From Tenebrio molitor (lineage: Eukaryota; Arthropoda; Insecta; Coleoptera; Tenebrionidae): DNA of 64,000 nt. How positions within the stretch are numbered: position 1 is the first letter of the stretch; each line of letters opens with the position of its first letter. A model generated the notes under the pieces. That model was not told where the DNA came from, ran no database searches, and saw only the letters and a program-made list of their open reading frames with translations. Positions 59,131-64,000 of the stretch are shown here, one piece after another. A program made the translations under genes and the position numbers. The stretch covers positions 3,348,001-3,412,000 of the forward strand of contig NC_091048.1 of the NCBI RefSeq assembly GCF_963966145.1. The letters run 5' to 3'.

Positions 59131-59716
59131 CAGGGTGTTCTCGAAGTTGACGCGTTCCTTGTAACACGAGGTACTACACATTATTCTTAAGAATTTTAGC
59201 CTAAATCTTCTTAGTAAAATGTTTGTATTAACGGAGATAATTGATTGTATATTTTTATTGTTTTCTAAAATTTTAAGTCCGGTCCTGTCCATTTCTCCGC
59301 TGTACTTGATTAATAACTAACCTGGCCCAGAATGGTGTCTTTCTGGAAATCGCTTTGCAATACTCTCTGCACGCTGCAGATGCATTCTGATAACGTGATA
59401 ACATTGCCCATGCATTTGCAACATATCTGTGAGCTCATTATTTTCCTAATAATAAAGCCATTTCGACTAATTAGATGACAACTCTGACAGTAGTTTTGAT
59501 TAACGTCCATGCTTATTTGATTTTTTTTTGTCAATTCCAATTTCTAACAAATCAGCGCAAATTTGAGCAGGACCGGTTTCAAAAATTTCAAAAAAATTAA
59601 CTTAATGTATCTTCATTGCCGTACACATTTTACTAAGGTGATTTTGGCTAAAATTCTTTGGAACAACGCATACTATCACTTGTTAAAAGGAACACCTCAA
59701 CTTCGAAAACACCCTG
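59131..59716. mobile_element. MITE, CAGGGTGTTCTCGAAGTTGA type
   Basis: 586 bp, TA-flanked. Inverted ends CAGGGTGTTCTCGAAGTTGA and complement of CAGGGTGTTTTCGAAGTTGA. Inner arms share GTATCTTCATTGCCG-like and TTGTTAGAAATTGG-like blocks only loosely. Confidence 0.85.
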
Positions 59717-59889
59717 TATTAAAAGACAAGTTTCATAAGGCCAGTCTTGAAGCACAAATTTAAGATTAAAAAACCGAGTGGCGTAGCCACGGGTTATTTT
59801 AAAGAATGAGTGTTTCAAGGGCTTATGAAACGAGTTTTTTATACAATTTTCCTCGATTTAGGGATTTTTGTGGCGGTTGGTAATGCCTT

Positions 59890-60760
59890 AATTTTAAAAG
59901 TGAAAATTTGATCAAGTCTTCAAAGTCGCCTTTTGTTTTATCCAAATTCTGTCACAAAACACGAATATGGAAGATAATCTTTCATGTAGGCCCGCTGAAA
60001 TACGTGAAATTGCCAAAAATACGGTCGCGAATTTGTTGTCTGATAAATCCTGAGAAATAATTCTTTGCACATTTTGTAATTTAAACTGACACGCATGACG
60101 GATCAAGCTTTGCCAACCTAAAAATTTTCGTAAAATGTTCCGTGAAATAATGGCTATAAGGACATCCCAGATGATGTCTATTAGAGAATCAAAATGGAGG
60201 CAAATTACAAAAAATTCCTTTAGGTAATTTAATATCATCCGAGGTGTATGAGCTGCTGTTGCTCCATTCTGCTGAAAATAACCACTATGATGTAATACGT
60301 TGGGGTGAAGTTGATTAATGAATTTTTCCAAAATGTTCTAATATCGCATTGCTGTGACAGAGAAAATGGGCCCAATTAAAAGGCTTCGCGAAATGGCGAC
60401 TCATACTGGAATTTTTTGAGGGTGCAATGACGATGCTTGAAAAGAAAATGGGGTTTTTCTGCACTGCACATCCACATATTTTGTGAATTCACAACCAAGA
60501 GAGATGAAACCAAGCTTCGTCGCTAAAAAGGTCAACTTCATTTTGGCACAAATAAAAATGTCGCTTTTGTTCCAGGTGAAAAACAGTTGAGCAAGTTTGG
60601 TTCAATCACAAACGAAAGTGTTGATTCAAAAAAAAATTTTTTTGGTAAGAGTCGAAAAAACAAATTTATCGAAACGAAATTTAAAAACACAAAAGGATTT
60701 TATATAAGGTTGGGTTAAATCAAACTGTCACAGAAATGTAGGACGACTTTAGGCAACTCA
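59890..60760 (-). pseudogene. Tc1/mariner-like transposase fragment
   Basis: Minus strand, read over several frame changes and stops. First VDLFSDEAWFHLSWL followed by a stop, the F-x-DE-x-WF stretch around the second catalytic Asp. Then VQKNPIFFSS and IVIAPSKNSS remnants, and in the frame 60331-59912 a YFQQNGATAAHTP segment. That corresponds to the usual YFQQDGATAHTA motif, here with the catalytic Asp replaced by Asn and an Ala inserted. Downstream sequence is out of frame. The order DEAWF then FQQDGATAHT is that of insect mariner-like DDE transposases (family knowledge). No inverted ends were found next to it. Inactive. Confidence 0.78.
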
Positions 60761-61039
60761 ACATACAACACATTAAGCCAGTTCCATCTCAGCAACGTCT
60801 TTTTTCTAACCAAAAAAACTTATGGCTGGTTAGTTGGGAGATCACTCCTCCCTCTGCTTATAGCTGGCCATACACGAGCGGATTTTTTCTGCTCAGTTTG
60901 TTCGATAATGGAGGAAGAAATCTGGGGACTAGATCGCAGGTTAAGGGAAAACCCACAGGCCCGATCCGAGCGTGAGTGGGGAAAACCCTGAGTTCTCAGA
61001 ACTGCAGATTTGCTCGTCGTTCTCCTCGGTAGGTAGTTG
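60761..61039. other. Intergenic stretch
   Basis: Slightly GC-richer than the surroundings; nothing recognised. Confidence 0.35.
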
Positions 61040-61400
61040 TACAATTGCGGCCACGGAATTTTGGCCGTCACTTTCATGTCAATTAAAAAAAATGGATGTA
61101 GTCCATGCTTTATTGTCATTATGATTGACTTTTGAAATTGACATCCAAAAATTTATCAATGTCATACTTCATTCATAGTTGCGAACATGCTACCAATACC
61201 CTATTTCAATAAAGTGGGGATAGTATCCCTGTCTCAAAATTGCACGAAATGAGGAAGCGCGTTTTCTTGCAAGTCAGGCAGCATCAAAATGACAAGTTTT
61301 GTAATAGTAAAAAGTGAGGTTATGAATAAGTAAGGGCCGCTTTACATCTCATGACAATGGAATGACAAGTGACGACCAAAATTCCGTGGCCGTAATTATA
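61040..61400. mobile_element. Chained MITE 1 (TACAATTGCGGCCACGG)
   Basis: Ends TACAATTGCGGCCACGGAAT and complement ending 61400, each continuing TTTGGCCGTCAC inward. 361 bp. Its right TA (61399-61400) is also the left TA of the next element. Confidence 0.88.
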
Positions 61401-61760
61401 CTATGGCGGACAATAAATTTAGGCCGGCCTGTCATTGGCTTGACATCAAAATGTGAAGCTGGCATTATGTTCAACTAACCCCATTTTCGATTTTTGTCAT
61501 TCTTGTCATCGTTACAGCAATAATCAAAATTAAAATTGGGAAAAGAAGCGTGCACCAGAGAGAAGTGCTACTACAAATCAGTTATGCTAGTGCGTCATGA
61601 TCTGTAAGTTACGAAAAGGGCGAAGGAAACGCCAAACAGCTTGAAAACCTTCAGTTTGACAAACTGACACATCAGTCATAATGACAATAAATGGTCGCTT
61701 GCATTGACTTTTTTGAAATGTCAGAAATTTGCCGGCCTAAATTTATTGTCCGCCATAGTA
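61399..61760. mobile_element. Chained MITE 2 (TACTATGGCGGACAAT)
   Basis: Ends TACTATGGCGGACAATAAAT and complement ending 61760, continuing TTAGGCCGGC. Shares TA with MITE 1 and MITE 3. Confidence 0.9.
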
Positions 61761-61994
61761 CAGTGACGAGCACGGAATTTCGAACATCATTGGACATTTC
61801 ACTGACTTAATTTTATTAAAATGAGATACTGGCGGCAGTTTCGTGACAGTTTAGGTGAAACATCAGTCATGATCACATATATCATGCGTATCCCACCTCA
61901 TTATTGATTATAATGACAATAAAGCTTAGACTAAATAGTTTTTTTTTTTAATGACGTACAAATTGGCGTGCGAAATTCCGTGCTCCCCACTGTA
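61759..61994. mobile_element. Chained MITE 3 (TACAGTGACGAGCACGG)
   Basis: Ends TACAGTGACGAGCACGGAAT and complement of TACAGTGGGGAGCACGGAAT ending 61994. 236 bp. Shares TA with its neighbours. Confidence 0.88.
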
Positions 61995-62361
61995 CTATTA
62001 CGATCATAAAATTTTGGACATCAAACTTCTGTCACATTAAAAAAATTACTCTAAATCATGCTTTATTGAAACTGTCACATAAAAGATGAAATTGTTGTCA
62101 ATTTGACACCGGTTTAAAATATAACTTTTTTAATATGCGAGTACATTTGGGTATTTGTTTTATATTTTTTATTAATTAAAACCTCGTTCTATTCCATTTG
62201 TCTGATTTTTACAACTTTTTGAATATTTTCTCGGTAAATCTGACATTCACATTTTCAAAATTGACACAATCAAAATTGAGGTTATTAATACATAAGGGTC
62301 GTTTTAGAATGTATGACAGCACGATGACATTAGTGTCCAAAATTTTTTGATCGCAATAGTA
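61993..62361. mobile_element. Chained MITE 4 (TACTATTACGATCAT)
   Basis: Ends TACTATTACGATCATAAAAT and complement of TACTATTGCGATCAAAAAAT ending 62361, continuing TTTTGGACA. 369 bp. Confidence 0.88.
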
Positions 62362-62595
62362 CATACATACCACCACACACGAGGGGATCCAGTAAGTCGT
62401 AAGAGACCAATTTGCTGCGTCTTAACTTTGAAGTGTTTTGAAAAGTTTGTGTGCAGTAATTTTATTGCGGAAAATGGTAAAAGAGTGGAGCAAGGGAAAC
62501 ATTGAACAGTTGATTGAATTGTACCGTGAGAGATTGAGTCTTTGAAGATTAAATCACCCAAATGACGCAAATAAAAACATAAAAAGCAAGATGTA

Positions 62596-62869
62596 TTGGG
62601 TGATTCAAAATGATTGTGGCCAACTATGGCAACTATGTACGAAAATGTATGTGGCAACTGTGTGGATGAGGTAGAGTTGTCATTTGTATGACATTTCATA
62701 AGCGTGCATTAGATTTTTTTGATATCATTACACATTGATTTGACAGTTTTCAAAATTGCGCGACTATGAGCTGTCAAAGAAATATCAACTCTACCCTACC
62801 CACACAGTTGCCATATAAATTTTCGTACATAGTTGCCATACTTGGCCACAATCATTTTGAATCACCCAA
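62596..62869. mobile_element. MITE, TTGGGTGATTCAAAATGATT type
   Basis: 274 bp between TA dinucleotides, inverted ends of about 85 bp (TTGGGTGATTCAAAATGATT..GGCAACTATGTACGAAAAT). A half copy is at 12988-13103. Confidence 0.92.
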
Positions 62870-63081
62870 TATGATGTATGTTTTTAATTCTAGCAGGTAA
62901 AAGTGTTGCCTTTGTAACACGTACTTACAGTTACAAAAACATCCACTTTAGTGATAGAAAACGGTATTAAAAGTAACCTGAATGCCAAATCAATGGAAAC
63001 TGTATTTCTATTTAGAGTAACAATTTCCTGCGTAGACGTAGACCTTTCCTTTGTCAAATAAAATAAGACGGACACAAGATC

Positions 63082-63231
63082 TTTTTTTGTTCGACACTGT
63101 CAGAATTTGAGAATTTGCTCCTGTGTGGACGGATTTTGATAAATGTCACAACTTGTCAAAACGAAACGTCAAGCTAATTTTAATGATTTTAAGCGATTTG
63201 GAGTCTTTAAGGGACTCGTCGAATAAAAAAA
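63082..63231. mobile_element. Short MITE, TTTTTGTTCGAC family (reverse)
   Basis: Reverse-oriented copy of 21262-21414, followed by the flank ACGTTGTATTCAACTTGTTC..GTGTAAATTGGGG. Confidence 0.85.
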
Positions 63232-63431
63232 CGTTGTATTCAACTTGTTCGTGTGTAAATTGGGGTTTTTTGGCACTCGTGGGCGTCGTTTCACTCGCGT
63301 TTTAAACTGACCTACTCGTGCCATAAAACCCCAATTTACACAAGAACTCGTCAAATAAACTATTTCCTTTAGGGTGTAAGTTTGGTTGCCCGCTTCGCTC
63401 AAAGCGAGGGGCATGTTCCAAAGAAATTCGA

Positions 63432-63580
63432 TTTTTTGTTCGACACTGTCACAATTTGAGAATTTTCTCCTGTGTGAACGGATTTTGATAAATGTCACAA
63501 CTTGTCAAAACGAAACGTCAAGCTAATTTTAAAGATTTTAAGTGATTTGGAGGCTTTAAGGGACTCGTTGAACAAAAAAA
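63432..63580. mobile_element. Short MITE, TTTTTGTTCGAC family (reverse)
   Basis: Second reverse copy, 350 bases on, with the same right-hand flank (GTTGTATTTAACTCGTTCGT..TTTTTTGGCACTCGTGG). The pair plus flanks is a duplicated unit or parts of a larger element. Confidence 0.85.
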
Positions 63581-64000
63581 CGTTGTATTTAACTCGTTCG
63601 TGTGTAAATTGGGCCTTTTTTGGCACTCGTGGCCTTTTAAAACGCTCGTTTACTATTTTGTTAGAGGGTTATTAAAACAGATTAAATATTAGTTATCTAT
63701 TACTATATCAAAACGAGCTTCGAATTTCGTTGTTTACATAATGAGATAAATAAAAACTTAACTCGTGTTTGATTAAAACCAGCGCAGTAAATCTTGTGGT
63801 TTTCAACTTCTGGCAATGTGCAAAATGGGTATTTTTCTATAAGTGCTTCATCTATGTGTGAAGTGGGTCATTTTCTTAAATACTGGGTGCTCCAAAATTC
63901 GCGGAACAACTCAGTTCTATATCTTTTAGATTTGAAGATATGGGGGCTCAAAAGGTGCAGCTTTGACATCGTTTATTTTAAATATTATATATTTCTGTTT
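63581..64000. other. Window end
   Basis: A TACTGGGTGCTCCAAAATTC terminus near 63882 looks like the left end of a further TA-type element cut by the window edge. No gene seen. Confidence 0.4.

Noticed and set aside
62304..62699. 131-aa minus-strand frame
   Set aside because: Runs across the ends of two MITEs (61993-62361 and 62596-62869); a by-product of their sequence.

Overview
This window is nuclear DNA of an insect. The genes have short conserved exons with GT-AG introns, and the proteins look arthropod-like: an insect-type NTF2, and Tsp42E/CD63-type tetraspanins with the intron layout shared by a tandem pair. A beetle is my best guess, but that is inference, because no species marker was checked. 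The DNA is AT-rich and gene-poor. The genes stand out as GC-richer islands in a background crowded with terminal-inverted-repeat elements (mostly MITEs) and 5'-truncated non-LTR retrotransposons.

Six host genes can be supported exon by exon. (1) Xbp1, minus strand, 2302-7286, is the unfolded-protein-response bZIP factor. The unspliced frame and the IRE1-spliced frame can both be read, including the C-terminal arrest-peptide-like segment of the unspliced form. (2) Set, minus strand, 18952-19713, is a SET/I2PP2A histone chaperone with a single-exon CDS. (3) A TTC17-like TPR protein lies on the plus strand at 22491-23753 in four exons, with an N-terminal signal-like segment and a C-terminal membrane helix. 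(4) Ntf-2 lies on the minus strand at 23994-24839, convergent with (3), and has two alternative last exons of equal length. (5) and (6) are two tetraspanins on the minus strand, 32695-43447 and 53783-54701. They share almost the same five-exon structure, so they are tandem duplicates; the first has introns swollen by repeats.

The rest is repeats. One R2-like non-LTR family (C-terminal zinc knuckle and restriction-like endonuclease, no poly(A) tail, conserved structured 3' end) is present in five pieces: 1-1390, 13548-14240, 15425-17737, 29936-30242 and 37268-37660. A second RT family with a PD..D-type C-terminal domain is present as two decayed copies (31203-31456 and 51534-52840). DNA-transposon relics include two Tc1/mariner-like transposase fragments (12173-12355 and 59890-60760), many TA-flanked MITEs (a large group starts CAGGGTG), one hAT-type MITE with a perfect 8-bp target duplication (57815-58074), nested MITEs (56209-57584) and a chain of four abutting MITEs sharing TA dinucleotides (61040-62361).

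I saw no bacterial operon, CRISPR array, rRNA or tRNA gene. The observations most worth following up are the Xbp1 frame switch with a conserved arrest peptide, the tandem alternative terminal exons of Ntf-2, and the MITE chain and nesting.
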